Counted from the first letter of the stretch, positions 8,740 through 19,559 are shown. The stretch is DNA of 64,000 nt from Rhizobium sp. Root482 (GCF_001426565.1 NZ_LMFA01000012.1:558861-622860); one strand, 5' to 3'. Made by a program: numbers and translations. Notes: generated from the letters alone by a model not told the origin.

Positions 8740-9717
8740 TTAAAGCCAGCCTTTCCAGCGGAAGAAATAGAAGGGAACGATGGCCGAAAGCACCATGGCA
8801 CCAATCGCCATGGGATAGCCGTAGGTCCAGTGTATCTCGGGCATGAACTCGAAATTCATGCCGTACAGGGAGGCCACCAGCGTCGGCGGCAGGAAGACCA
8901 CGGCGGCAACCGAGAAAATCTTGATGATGGCATTCTGCTCGACATTGATCAGGCCGAGCGAGGCATCGAGCAGGAAGGTGATGTTACCGGAAATGAAGGA
9001 CGAGTGTTCCGACAGCGACTGGATATCGCGCGAAATCGTCCGGCAGAGTTCCCTGGTTTCCTTGTTTTCCTGGATGGCCGGCACCGTATAGAGGAACGTC
9101 AGGACGCGCGAGAGCGAGGACAGGCTGTCGCGGGTCTTTGCCACCAATCGGTGATGGGTGGCAACGTCGAGCAGCTTGGTTTCCAGGTAATGCGGCGGCC
9201 GGCGCTTGCCGACGGTACGCTCGCCGAAGACCTGCTGCGACAGTTCGTCGATCCGGGCAACGGCGATCTCGAGGATCTCCGCCGTGCGATCGACAATGGT
9301 TTCGAACAGGCGGGTCGCCAAAAGCGCTCCGGTCGCGCAGCCGCCGGGAATGCGGTGCATCGCCGCGATGAACAGGTCGAAGGCCTTGGGCTCGTCGTAG
9401 CGCACCGTGATCAGCACATTCCTGGCCACGACGAAAGCGATATCGGCCAGTTGCGGGCGGTTGCCTTCCGCCTTGCAGACCAGCGATGCGGTCATGAAGA
9501 CCGCGTCGCCATCCGTATAGAGACGGCTCGAAGGCTCGATATCCTTCAGGTCTTCGCGGGTCGGCACTTCGATGCCGAGCAGGGTTTCGACCAGCAGATC
9601 CTCGCCCTTGCCGGGATGCAGCATGTCGATCCAGACAATATCGGGCGACAGGAAAGCAGGCGGTTCGAGCGCGCTGATCTTCACCGCCTCGCCGTTGGCG
9701 CGATAGGCGGTGATCAT
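8740..9717 (-). CDS. corA: CorA-family magnesium transporter
   Basis: Divalent cation channel of the CorA family (325 aa), which works as a homopentamer in the inner membrane. It has a large N-terminal cytosolic domain, a long charged stalk helix, and two C-terminal membrane helices. The first helix ends in the selectivity motif GMN ('LYGMNFEFMPE'), and the second is 'GYPMAIGAMVLSAIVPFYFF' with a short basic tail 'RWKGWL'. The frame opens at 9744, but the ATG at 9717 begins the conserved 'MITAYRANGE' start and is preferred. It is first gene of a probable corA-kup operon, with a strong palindrome about 47 bases upstream. Confidence 0.93.
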   Translation of the reverse strand: MITAYRANGEAVKISALEPPAFLSPDIVWIDMLHPGKGEDLLVETLLGIEVPTREDLKDIEPSSRLYTDGDAVFMTASLVCKAEGNRPQLADIAFVVARNVLITVRYDEPKAFDLFIAAMHRIPGGCATGALLATRLFETIVDRTAEILEIAVARIDELSQQVFGERTVGKRRPPHYLETKLLDVATHHRLVAKTRDSLSSLSRVLTFLYTVPAIQENKETRELCRTISRDIQSLSEHSSFISGNITFLLDASLGLINVEQNAIIKIFSVAAVVFLPPTLVASLYGMNFEFMPEIHWTYGYPMAIGAMVLSAIVPFYFFRWKGWL

Positions 9718-9763
9718 GCGGACGCCTTCGCCTCGCCGCCGCACGGATGGGCGGCGGACGGGT

Positions 9764-9781
9764 TTTCACCGACCGGTGAAA
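9764..9781. promoter_or_regulatory. Palindrome TTTCACCG-N2-CGGTGAAA upstream of corA
   Basis: A perfect 8-bp inverted repeat with a 2-base centre lies 47 bases before the corA start and extends with one mismatch per arm to GG/CC. Its position and symmetry suit an operator or a 5'-UTR stem. I cannot name a regulator. Confidence 0.45.
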
Positions 9782-10093
9782 GCCGGCGGCACTGTGTCGA
9801 AGCTGCTCGCTGCAGGTGCATAGGCAAACTCTCGTCGCTCAGGACAAAGGCTCAAACGGTCGTCACGGTCATGCGGAGCCCACCGAGGGCAACGCCGCTG
9901 CTGCATCTTGCGAATGCGGGGAGGCATATGGAACAAGGAACGCTCAAAAGCAATGCCGAAAGTGGCAGATCGCCACAATGTCGCCCAAGGACTTAACGAT
10001 GGCGGCCCGCCCTCTGTCAACATTTACCGCGGCGACGGCAGCGGTTTTCGAAGCAGTCGTGGCCGCGTCCGAAGGGGATTCGCCCCCCCGCCA
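9782..10093. other. Intergenic region upstream of corA, no gene seen
   Basis: About 310 bases between the corA palindrome and the mrp stop. Short frames on both strands have no ribosome-binding site or recognisable protein. A GGGG/CCCC hairpin around 10076-10090 sits just past the mrp stop and may end that transcript. I see no RNA gene. Confidence 0.5.
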
Positions 10094-11275
10094 TCACTCG
10101 AAAACGATATTCGGCATGGCCCGCGACGCATCCTTCTCGCTGGCTGAAACCTGCTCCCAGACCTTGGCGGCAATTTCGCGATAAGCCTTGCTGACCGGGC
10201 TGTCCGGCTCGCAGGCGACGACCGGCGTGCCGGCGTCGGAGGTTTCGCGGATGCCCATGGTCAGCGGTATTTCTCCGAGGAAGGGCACGCCGATGCGCTC
10301 GGCCTCCTTGCGGGCACCGCCATGGCCGAAAATATCGTAGCGTGCGCCGGTATCGGGCGCGATGAAGTAGCTCATATTCTCGACGATGCCGAGCACCGGC
10401 ACCTCGACCTTGCGGAACATGGCAAGGCCCTTGCGCGCGTCGATCAGGGCCAGGTCCTGCGGCGTCGAAACGATGACGGCGCCGGCCAGCGGCACCTGCT
10501 GGGCCATGGTCAACTGCGCATCGCCCGTTCCCGGCGGCATATCGACGACGAGAACGTCGAGATCGCCCCAGGCGACTTCGCGCAGCATCTGCAGAAGCGC
10601 CGACTGGATCATCGGGCCGCGCCAGATCATCGCAACCTCCTCATCGACGAGGAAGCCCATCGACATCACCTTCAGGCCGTAATTTTCCATCGGCTTGATC
10701 ATCCGGCCCTCGATCTGCTCGGGACGGCCGGAAATCTTCAAAAGGCGCGGCATGGAGGGACCGTAGATATCGGCATCGAGGATGCCGACCTTCAGGCCAT
10801 TGGCCTTGAGCGCCAGCGCCAGATTGACGGAGGTGGTCGATTTGCCGACGCCGCCCTTGCCGGACGCGACCGCGATGATGGCACCGACGCCCGGAATGCC
10901 CGACTTCTTCGGCGGTGTCGGGCGCTGGCCAGAAGCTGGCGCGTGGGAATGGCCTGCATGGGCGTGGCCCGGGCGAGACGGCGCGGCAGCGGGCCTTTGC
11001 ACCGGCGCGGAGGACGCGGTCCCCTTCTTGTCGGCGGTCAGCGCCACCATGGCACCCTTGACGCCGGGAATATCCTTCACCACCCGTTCGGCGGCGGCCC
11101 TGAGGGGATCGAGTTCGCGGGCGCGCTCGGCCGGAACGGTGATCGAGAAATAGACCTTGGAATCGGAGATGAACACATCGGAAACGAGGCCCATATCGAC
11201 GATATTGCCGTCCATATCGGGGCCACGCACGCCGCGCAGCTTTTCGAGAACCTGTTCCCTCGTGACGTCGGCCAT
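10094..11275 (-). CDS. mrp: Mrp/ApbC-family P-loop ATPase (iron-sulphur carrier type)
   Basis: Cytosolic ATPase (393 aa) of the Mrp/NBP35 family, which carries Fe-S clusters to apoproteins. Domain order is an N-terminal MIP18/DUF59 domain (residues 1-90, 'LRGVRGPDMDGNIVDMGLV'), a His/Ala/Pro-rich linker ('GHAHAGHSHAPASG'), then the ATPase with deviant Walker A 'GKGGVGKSTTSVNLAL' and 'VDMPPGTGDAQLT'. The segment that normally holds the cluster-ligating CxxC ('SYFICPHCG' in the family) reads 'SYFIAPDTG' here, so both cysteines are absent. The ATG at 11275 follows 'AGGAGTGGATGAA'; a longer frame to 11332 lacks homology. Confidence 0.9.
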   Translation of the reverse strand: MADVTREQVLEKLRGVRGPDMDGNIVDMGLVSDVFISDSKVYFSITVPAERARELDPLRAAAERVVKDIPGVKGAMVALTADKKGTASSAPVQRPAAAPSRPGHAHAGHSHAPASGQRPTPPKKSGIPGVGAIIAVASGKGGVGKSTTSVNLALALKANGLKVGILDADIYGPSMPRLLKISGRPEQIEGRMIKPMENYGLKVMSMGFLVDEEVAMIWRGPMIQSALLQMLREVAWGDLDVLVVDMPPGTGDAQLTMAQQVPLAGAVIVSTPQDLALIDARKGLAMFRKVEVPVLGIVENMSYFIAPDTGARYDIFGHGGARKEAERIGVPFLGEIPLTMGIRETSDAGTPVVACEPDSPVSKAYREIAAKVWEQVSASEKDASRAMPNIVFE

Positions 11276-11797
11276 TTCATCCACTCCTGCCGCCGGAACG
11301 AAACGGTTGCGCGCCCGGCTTTCTCTGCGCAATGCGGGCTTTTAACGCGCATCGCGATTTTCATATTCGCTTCCCGCGCTTCAGGTCTTTGATTTTGCGC
11401 ATGTTGTTGTCGCAAAATCGCTGCACGTACTTGCGCGATATGCCTTAGATAATCGAGCCGGAGAGTTTCGCCAATGCGAAAGAGCGGAAAAGCGGGTACG
11501 GACGGAAAAGGCCGCCTCATGCGCGCGGCGTCCGTTCATCCGGGATCACCTGCGGCTCGAAGCGGCCTTGTCCGTCGCGGCAGCCTTCGTGGGCGCCGTC
11601 ATGTTGAGGTCCCCTCTGGACCAATCTCTCCCAAGCAGGAAGCGTGCCAGTTCTAAAGAGGCCCGCGATCTATCGCCAATCGCGGCCCCCTGCGCTGGGA
11701 ACGCGGCGGCCAGCGCCCGGTTCTTGTGCAGATGCACGGCCGAATGGACCGCATTGACCGATTTTGGGACATGCTGGCATAACGATCGCTGCGATCA
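11276..11797. other. Intergenic region between mrp and the chemoreceptor
   Basis: About 520 bases with no convincing gene. It holds the repeat at 11391-11450. A minus-strand ATG at 11602 behind 'GAGGGGACCTCAAC' would encode only 18 residues (MTAPTKAAATDKAASSRR), which is too little to call. The rest shows no tRNA, riboswitch or recognisable protein. Confidence 0.45.
11391..11450. repeat. Rhizobial-type extragenic palindromic repeat
   Basis: GATTTTGCG (11391-11399) and CGCAAAATC (11411-11419) form a perfect 9-bp hairpin with an 11-base loop, followed by 'GCTGCACGTACTTGCGCG' and 'ATATGCCTTAGA'. From memory, this pattern matches a short palindromic element scattered between genes in Rhizobium and Agrobacterium genomes. 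It lies about 120 bases upstream of mrp. Confidence 0.55.
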
Positions 11798-14203
<2,406 letters not shown>

Positions 14204-14490
14204 TTATCCTTGAAAGCGCAATGGCAGCGAATGGCGGGCCGCGAGATTGCGATCTCCGGCGTCGTCAGAGGGAAAAATGCGGAGGATGGACTTGAGCCGA
14301 GACAGCCGCTTTCAAAACGGCGGCGCGCAGAACGTCAAGGCATTGCGGAATCCGCGCCGCATGGCGGCAACGGGACCTGTTCAGGTGCCCTCCCGATGAA
14401 ATCATTCCACCGGCGATCAAGGTGCACCGCAAATCTTAATGTTCGTCTAATATACCGGCGGGCAGACCCCGTTCCCGGTGAAAAGAAAGA

Positions 14491-15231
14491 TCAGCTGATA
14501 TAGCCCTTCTTCATGGCCTTGACGACAGCCTGGGTGCGATTGACGGCATCCAGCTTCTTGCTGACATGATTGAGATAGTGATTGACGGTATGTTCGGACA
14601 GGCCGAGGATCCCGGCGATTTCCGAACTGGTCTTGCCGGCCGCCGTCCAGCTGAGACACTGGATCTCCCGTTCGGACAGGTTGATGCTGTTGTCCTTCCA
14701 GACCGTGCCGATCTCTGCCAGGCGATTGTAGACATGGATGGCGATCATTTGCAGTTCCATCATTGCCGCCATCGGCAGGTCAACGTGCTTTCCCATCCAG
14801 ATGACCGTGGCGCGGTTGCCGCTGGCATCGTGAACCGGGAAATAATTCGCCTGGAAGATGCCGTGCTCGCGCAGAAGCGCAATATATCCGTCAAATTGCC
14901 TGACGTCGCCGCTCTCCCTCTCCCATTCGTCGAGGGTCAGTTGGAAGGGCGTCGTGGTTTCCTTCAGGCGACGAATGCCCGTGCTGTGCTTCAGGAGGGA
15001 AACACTGTCATATTTGTTGACCAGCTCGGCCGGCATGTTGGAGAGGATCGCGGCGCCGGAAAGCTTTTCCGCATCGAAGGAGGGCACGGTGCAGATCAGG
15101 AATACCTTGAAGCCGAAAGCCTGGGTGGTTCGCTTCATGTAGCGGATCGCGTCGAACTGCGTCTCCAGCGCCGCGATCTCGGACGTGAAGTCTCCGGCAC
15201 GCGGCTCATCTTTTTCCATCGGTTCCGCCAT
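14491..15231 (-). CDS. LuxR-family regulator, LuxR solo A
   Basis: A 246-aa transcription factor with an autoinducer-binding-like N-terminal domain (about 20-165) and a C-terminal GerE/LuxR helix-turn-helix ('LSEREIQCLSWTAAGKTSSE', recognition helix in 'LSEHTVNHYLNHVSKKLDAV'). The N-terminal segment 'NMPAELVNKYDS' keeps the conserved Tyr but has Leu for the first pocket Trp, lacks the Asp-Pro pair, and ends 'TPFQL' instead of 'PF-W', so acyl-homoserine-lactone binding is doubtful. It follows a second LuxR gene (55-base gap, same strand) and both end in near-identical 'NR-Q-V-KA-..G-IS' tails. No luxI is present. VisN/VisR-like motility regulators are a possible relation; I am not sure. Confidence 0.85.
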   Translation of the reverse strand: MAEPMEKDEPRAGDFTSEIAALETQFDAIRYMKRTTQAFGFKVFLICTVPSFDAEKLSGAAILSNMPAELVNKYDSVSLLKHSTGIRRLKETTTPFQLTLDEWERESGDVRQFDGYIALLREHGIFQANYFPVHDASGNRATVIWMGKHVDLPMAAMMELQMIAIHVYNRLAEIGTVWKDNSINLSEREIQCLSWTAAGKTSSEIAGILGLSEHTVNHYLNHVSKKLDAVNRTQAVVKAMKKGYIS

Positions 15232-15286
15232 CAGCCTGCCCTGCGCCCAGGGTTTGCGCCGCCTCGCCGCCCGATTACCGGGCCGG

Positions 15287-16108
15287 TCAACTGATCAGAC
15301 CCGCGCGGATCGCCTTGGCAACGGTCTGCACGCGGTTGACGGAATCGAGCTTGCGGGTCGCGCGGCTCAGGTAATGATTGACGGTATATTCGGAAAGCGC
15401 GAGAATCTTTGCCATTTCGGTCGTGGTTTTTCCGGCAGCCGCCCAATGCAGGCATTCGATTTCGCGGCGCGACAATGTGCCGGGTGTCCGGGGGCGCCTT
15501 TCCCGGATGTCGCTGAGGCGGCTGAACAGATAGCCGGCAACGAAGGTGAGTTCCTTCAACTCGCCGGCATCGACCGGCTCGCGGTCGCCGCCAAAGGCGA
15601 CAGCGCCACAGGTGCCGCGCACGTCGTGTACCGGAAGATAGACGCCACGCCTGAGATGCGCCTGCACGAACAGGTTGACGACGGCGCCCGCCTTGCCGTC
15701 TGAACGCCTGCGGGAATCAAGCTCGGTGTCATAGGTGAAGGGAACGGTGCTGCGTTGCAGCCGGGCGATGACGGGGCTGCCGGCCATCATGCTGGCGGCA
15801 TCGTAGCTTGCCAGGAAATCCTTCGGCCAGTTGGTCATGACCACGGATTGCGACAGGCTGCGCGACGCCTTGTCCGGCACGACCATCACCATGAAACCGT
15901 GGAAACCATAGGCGGCGGTCACCTGCTCAAACGCCTGGCGGATATCCATTTCCTTTACCGCCGGCCCGGCAAGCCGCCGGCCGGACGCAAGCATGACAGG
16001 CGAAAGTCGCCCGCTGAAATCGACCATTTCCACGTCTTCCGGCAGCGTCGGCAGTTCGGGGCACTGTAGCAAGACAAACTCCCTTTCGCCGTTTCGAGGC
16101 CTTTTCAC
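15287..16108 (-). CDS. LuxR-family regulator, LuxR solo B
   Basis: Tandem paralogue of the next gene (up to 273 aa): N-terminal ligand-type domain (about 45-190) and C-terminal LuxR HTH ('LSRREIECLHWAAAGKTTTE', 'LSEYTVNHYLSRATRKLDSV'). In the ligand region 'NWPKDFLASYDA' Phe replaces the pocket Trp and the Asp of the Asp-Pro pair is lost. The start is uncertain: GTG 16108 is the longest, a TTG at 16072 has the best ribosome-binding site (AAGGGAG, 6 bases before), and an ATG lies at 16027. It is first of a two-gene operon. Role unknown; likely an orphan sensor acting with its partner. Confidence 0.82.
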   Translation of the reverse strand: MKRPRNGEREFVLLQCPELPTLPEDVEMVDFSGRLSPVMLASGRRLAGPAVKEMDIRQAFEQVTAAYGFHGFMVMVVPDKASRSLSQSVVMTNWPKDFLASYDAASMMAGSPVIARLQRSTVPFTYDTELDSRRRSDGKAGAVVNLFVQAHLRRGVYLPVHDVRGTCGAVAFGGDREPVDAGELKELTFVAGYLFSRLSDIRERRPRTPGTLSRREIECLHWAAAGKTTTEMAKILALSEYTVNHYLSRATRKLDSVNRVQTVAKAIRAGLIS

Positions 16109-16241
16109 GAGCGGCCGGCTTCGACGGAAACCTTTGTTTCAGGCAACGAATCGTCACCCACGAGATTGGACATCCGATATATGAAAGCTACAGTCCTGTT
16201 TTCCGGACGTCCAGTCGAATTGACTAACCTGCGGCGCGCCA

Positions 16242-17060
16242 TCACGAAAACCTGCCGCCGGGGCCAAGCCGGATATCGACATCCTCGCTGATGGCCACCG
16301 CCGTCCGGCGCACCGGCGCAGCCCAGATTTCCAGTTGTTCCATCGTAACCCGGTAGGCCGGCCCGGTGACCGAAACGGCGGCGACGAGATCGAAGCCGGC
16401 ATCATGAATGGGCGCCGCGACGCAGCGGATTTCCGCCTCATGCTCCTCCCGATCGAATGCATAGCCGCGCCCGCGCGCCGCATCGAGATCGGAGCCGAGC
16501 GAAGCGACGGAGAGATGGGTGTTTTCGGTAAAGCGATGAAAAACCAGCGCGGCGAGCACCTCGGCAAGCCTTGCCGGCGGCAGGGCACAGAGCGCCGCCT
16601 TGCCGAGGCCGGTACAATAGACCGGCGAGGCGTTGCCGATCTGCGATTCCATCCGCACGGTCTGCCGGCTCTCGACCTTGTCGACATAGATGATTTCCGT
16701 ACCGTTGAGGACGCCGAGATGCACGGTCTCTCCGGTTTCCTCGTGCAGGCGGCGCAAATGCGGCTGGGCAACGGCCCGGAACCGGTTCTTCGACCACGAG
16801 CGATGGGCGAACTTCAAAAGCCGCAGGCCGGGCTCATAGCGCAGTTCACGATCCTGGGTCAGCATCCCCTCCTCGACCAGGTGGGAAAGCTGGCGATGCA
16901 GCGTGCCGCGCGGCTGGTCCGATAGGACAAGGATATCGCTGAAGCGGAGCGGCCTGTCGGCGCTCACCACCGTTTCCAGTACCGCCAGCACCTTGCCGAG
17001 TGTTCCCGTGCTACCCTGCCCGGTCTTCGCCGGCGAACCGGCGCTCGTCTCGCCTTGCAT
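16242..17060 (-). CDS. IclR-family regulator of the adjacent sugar operon
   Basis: A 272-aa regulator with an N-terminal winged helix (about 20-80; 'TLGKVLAVLETVVSADRPLR', 'QPRGTLHRQLSHLVEEGML') and a C-terminal IclR effector domain (about 100-265; 'TGETVHLGVLNGTEIIYVDK', 'PVYCTGLGKAALC', 'GYAFDREEHEAEIRCVAAPI'). The ATG at 17060 is preceded by 'GGGGGCATC'; the frame runs further up but loses homology. It is divergent from the SDR-dgoK-dgoA-SMP30-dehydratase operon. Two operator-like repeats occupy the shared promoter, so it most likely represses that operon until a pathway sugar acid appears, and may control itself. Confidence 0.9.
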   Translation of the reverse strand: MQGETSAGSPAKTGQGSTGTLGKVLAVLETVVSADRPLRFSDILVLSDQPRGTLHRQLSHLVEEGMLTQDRELRYEPGLRLLKFAHRSWSKNRFRAVAQPHLRRLHEETGETVHLGVLNGTEIIYVDKVESRQTVRMESQIGNASPVYCTGLGKAALCALPPARLAEVLAALVFHRFTENTHLSVASLGSDLDAARGRGYAFDREEHEAEIRCVAAPIHDAGFDLVAAVSVTGPAYRVTMEQLEIWAAPVRRTAVAISEDVDIRLGPGGRFS

Positions 17061-17112
17061 GATGCCCCCGTCCTGCGTGTCCGCGTCTTGACAAGTCGTC
17101 TTCCGTGGCGCG

Positions 17113-17152
17113 ATTATTCCGCATAATAAAATTGCATTCCAGATAATGGAAT
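17113..17152. promoter_or_regulatory. Doublet of IclR-type operators
   Basis: Between the divergent iclR and dehydrogenase genes, ATTCCGCATAAT (17116-17127) is repeated as ATTCCAGATAAT (17136-17147), 20 bases apart. The second copy lies in a perfect palindrome ATTCCA-N5-TGGAAT (17136-17152). The first overlaps ATTAT-N5-ATAAT (17113-17127). Spacing of about two helical turns suits two dimers on one face of the DNA. Confidence 0.6.
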
Positions 17153-17203
17153 ATGCAGGCCGTGGATGCAAGGCCTTTGATGATCGCGGGGAAAAAGACG
17201 CAG

Positions 17204-17974
17204 ATGGTATTGCCCAAAGCCCGATTTCACGACCTTGAGGGGCGCGGCGTCCTGATTACCGGCGGCGGCTCCGGCATCGGCGCGGCGTTGGTCGAGGGCT
17301 TTGCCCGCCAGGGCGCGCGAGTCGCCTTCATCGACATTGCCGAAGCCGAGAGCCGGGCGCTCGTCGAGCGCCTTTCATCCAGTAGCGAACACAGGCCGGT
17401 CTTCATCGCCGCCGACCTGCGCGACCTGGAGGCGCTGACATCTGCCGTCAATGGCGCTGCCGAGGCGCTTGGTTCGCTCGACATCCTGGTCAACAATGCC
17501 GCGCGCGACGACCGGCAGGCGCTTGAGGAGGTCACCGGCACAAGCTGGGACGAGAGCCAGGCGGTCAATCTACGGCACGTGTTCTTCGCAAGCCAGGCGG
17601 CCGCTCCCCATATGCGCCGCGCCGGCGGCGGGTCGATCGTCAACTTTTCCTCGATCGCCTTTATGCTGAATATGGGCGACATCCCCGCCTATGCCGCCGC
17701 CAAGGCCGGGATTATCGGTCTCACCAAATCGCTTGCCGGAAAGCTCGGGCCAGACAATATTCGCGTCAATGCCATATTGCCCGGGATGGTGGTGACCGAG
17801 CGGCAGCGGAAGCTCTGGATAAACGACGCCGCGATCGAGGCCATGATGGCGAAACAATGCCTGAAGCACATGCTGGTCGCGGAAGACATGGTAGGCCCTT
17901 GCCTCTATCTTGCCTCCGACTGCTCGGCGCGCATGACGGCGCAGGCCATGATTATCGACGGAGGTGTGTTTTGA
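17204..17974 (+). CDS. SDR-family sugar dehydrogenase (galactose-type)
   Basis: Short-chain NAD(P)-dependent dehydrogenase (256 aa). The Rossmann motif 'TGGGSGIG' is at about 18-25, then 'NNAARDD', catalytic Ser in 'SIVNFSSIAF' and the Tyr-Lys pair in 'YAAAKAG', with a C-terminal 'MIIDGG'. As the first gene of an operon for 2-keto-3-deoxy-galactonate metabolism, it probably oxidises D-galactose (or a related aldose) to the lactone; substrate is inferred from context only. Start is uncertain: ATG 17204 gives the usual SDR length, with ATGs at 17180 and 17153 in frame upstream, the latter directly abutting the operator. Its stop overlaps the dgoK start by one base. Confidence 0.85.
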   Translation: MVLPKARFHDLEGRGVLITGGGSGIGAALVEGFARQGARVAFIDIAEAESRALVERLSSSSEHRPVFIAADLRDLEALTSAVNGAAEALGSLDILVNNAARDDRQALEEVTGTSWDESQAVNLRHVFFASQAAAPHMRRAGGGSIVNFSSIAFMLNMGDIPAYAAAKAGIIGLTKSLAGKLGPDNIRVNAILPGMVVTERQRKLWINDAAIEAMMAKQCLKHMLVAEDMVGPCLYLASDCSARMTAQAMIIDGGVF

Positions 17975-18891
17975 TGACGACGGCAGCCTATGCGGCGGTG
18001 GACTGGGGAACCTCCAGCTTCCGCCTGTGGATCATCGGCGAGAATGGCGCGATCCTTGCTGAGCGCCGCAGCGGCGAGGGCATGACGACCGCCGCGACAG
18101 CCGGGTTTTCGGCCATCCTGGAATCCCACCTGCGGGCGGTATCGGCGGCGCCGCACCTGCCGGTGGTCATTTGTGGCATGGCCGGCGCACGGCAGGGCTG
18201 GGTCGAGGCCGGCTATCTCGATACGCCTGCACCGCTTGCCGCCATTGTCGGGGCGGCGGTCACGGTGGCCGACGACAACCGCGATATCCGCATCCTGCCC
18301 GGGCTTGCGCAGCGCGACGAGGCCGCCGCCGACGTGATGCGCGGCGAAGAAACGCAGTTGCTCGGCGCGCTTTCTTCGCTTGAAGGCGGCAGCCATCTCG
18401 TCTGCATGCCCGGCACGCACAGCAAGTGGGTGCGTGTCACCGGCGGCGTGGTCGAGGGGTTTTCCACCTTCATGACCGGGGAACTGTTCGAGGTCATCTC
18501 CCGCCACTCCATTCTCAGCCATACACTTGCCAACGGCGGCGCCTTCGACGGCAGCGACCCGGCTTTTGCAAGCGCCGTGGCGGCCGCCGTCCGCAACCCA
18601 GCGCTGGCCACCAACCTGCTGTTTTCGATCCGCGCCGGGCAATTGTTGCATGGGCTGGCCGCGACACAGGCCAAGGCGAGGCTTTCCGGCATATTGATCG
18701 GGCTCGAAATCGGCGGCGCCCACGGCCTGGCGAAGGCCGGCAGCAATATCTGCCTTGTCGCCTCGGGCCCGCTTGCAGCCCTTTATCAATCGGCCCTCTC
18801 TGCCGCCGAACTCCCATCCGTCACCATCGATGCCGACGACGCCGTGCGGCTGGGACTTGCAGCGGCCGCGCGCGCCCTCTGGCCTGCCTGA
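17974..18891 (+). CDS. dgoK: 2-dehydro-3-deoxygalactonokinase
   Basis: DgoK (305 aa) phosphorylates 2-keto-3-deoxy-galactonate at C6 using ATP. The family N-terminus 'YAAVDWGTSSFRLWI' holds the phosphate-binding loop; 'VICGMAGARQGWVEAGY', 'MPGTHSKWVRV' and 'FSTFMTGELFEVI' are typical of the DgoK family within the ASKHA fold. The start ATG at 17974 overlaps the preceding stop (TGATG), showing translational coupling. It is second in the operon, followed after 29 bases by the matching aldolase gene, which makes the assignment secure. Confidence 0.94.
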   Translation: MTTAAYAAVDWGTSSFRLWIIGENGAILAERRSGEGMTTAATAGFSAILESHLRAVSAAPHLPVVICGMAGARQGWVEAGYLDTPAPLAAIVGAAVTVADDNRDIRILPGLAQRDEAAADVMRGEETQLLGALSSLEGGSHLVCMPGTHSKWVRVTGGVVEGFSTFMTGELFEVISRHSILSHTLANGGAFDGSDPAFASAVAAAVRNPALATNLLFSIRAGQLLHGLAATQAKARLSGILIGLEIGGAHGLAKAGSNICLVASGPLAALYQSALSAAELPSVTIDADDAVRLGLAAAARALWPA

Positions 18892-18920
18892 AGCTGGCCC
18901 GCTCGAACAAGGAAAAAATC

Positions 18921-19559
18921 ATGAAACGTATCCCCTTCCCGCCGATGAAACATCCGCTGATCGCCATCCTGCGCGGCCTCAAGCCTGAGGAAACGCAGGC
19001 CGTCGTCGGCACGCTGATCGAGGCCGGGTTCACGGCCATCGAAATTCCGCTGAATTCGCCAGATCCCTTTCGCTCGATCGAGATGGCCGTGAAGATGGCC
19101 CCCGCCGGCTGCCTGATCGGTGCCGGCACGGTCTTGACCACCGAGCAGGTCGAGCGGCTGGAAGGCGTCGGCGGCAGGCTGATGGTCAGCCCGAATGTCG
19201 ATCCGGCGGTGATTTCGCTGGCCGCCGCTCGCGGCATGGTGACCATGCCGGGCGTCTTCACCCCGACGGAAGCGCTGGCCGCTGCCGCAGCCGGGGCGAC
19301 CGGGCTCAAATTCTTTCCCGCCAGCGTGCTCGGTCCGTCCGGCATCTCGGCTATCCGCGCTATCCTGCCGCCCGATCTCGTGATCGCCGCGGTCGGCGGC
19401 GTCTCGGAGGCGGATTTCACCGATTATGCCAGGATCGGGGTGAAAAGCTTCGGCCTCGGCTCCAGCCTCTACAAAGCCGGCATGGATGCCAGCGAGGTCG
19501 GCGCGCGCGCACGGGCGACGATCGCAGCCTATGACGCGGTCTATGGAGCAGCGGCATGA
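18921..19559 (+). CDS. dgoA: 2-dehydro-3-deoxy-6-phosphogalactonate aldolase
   Basis: Class I aldolase (212 aa) of the KDPG/KDPGal family, splitting 2-keto-3-deoxy-6-phosphogalactonate into pyruvate and glyceraldehyde-3-phosphate. Visible motifs are 'LIAILRGLKPEE' with its Arg, catalytic Glu in 'FTAIEIPLNSP', 'IGAGTVLT', and the Schiff-base Lys in 'TGLKFFPAS'. The ATG at 18921 follows 'AAGGAAAAAATC' and gives full family length; a longer frame upstream belongs to dgoK's shadow. The stop overlaps the next start as ATGA. Its relative Eda (KDPG aldolase) is the alternative, but the dgoK partner favours DgoA. Confidence 0.94.
   Translation: MKRIPFPPMKHPLIAILRGLKPEETQAVVGTLIEAGFTAIEIPLNSPDPFRSIEMAVKMAPAGCLIGAGTVLTTEQVERLEGVGGRLMVSPNVDPAVISLAAARGMVTMPGVFTPTEALAAAAAGATGLKFFPASVLGPSGISAIRAILPPDLVIAAVGGVSEADFTDYARIGVKSFGLGSSLYKAGMDASEVGARARATIAAYDAVYGAAA

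Noticed and set aside
11546..11737. Small minus-strand frame in the mrp-chemoreceptor gap
   Set aside because: Only the last 18 codons lie behind a ribosome-binding site; no hydrophobic or conserved pattern.
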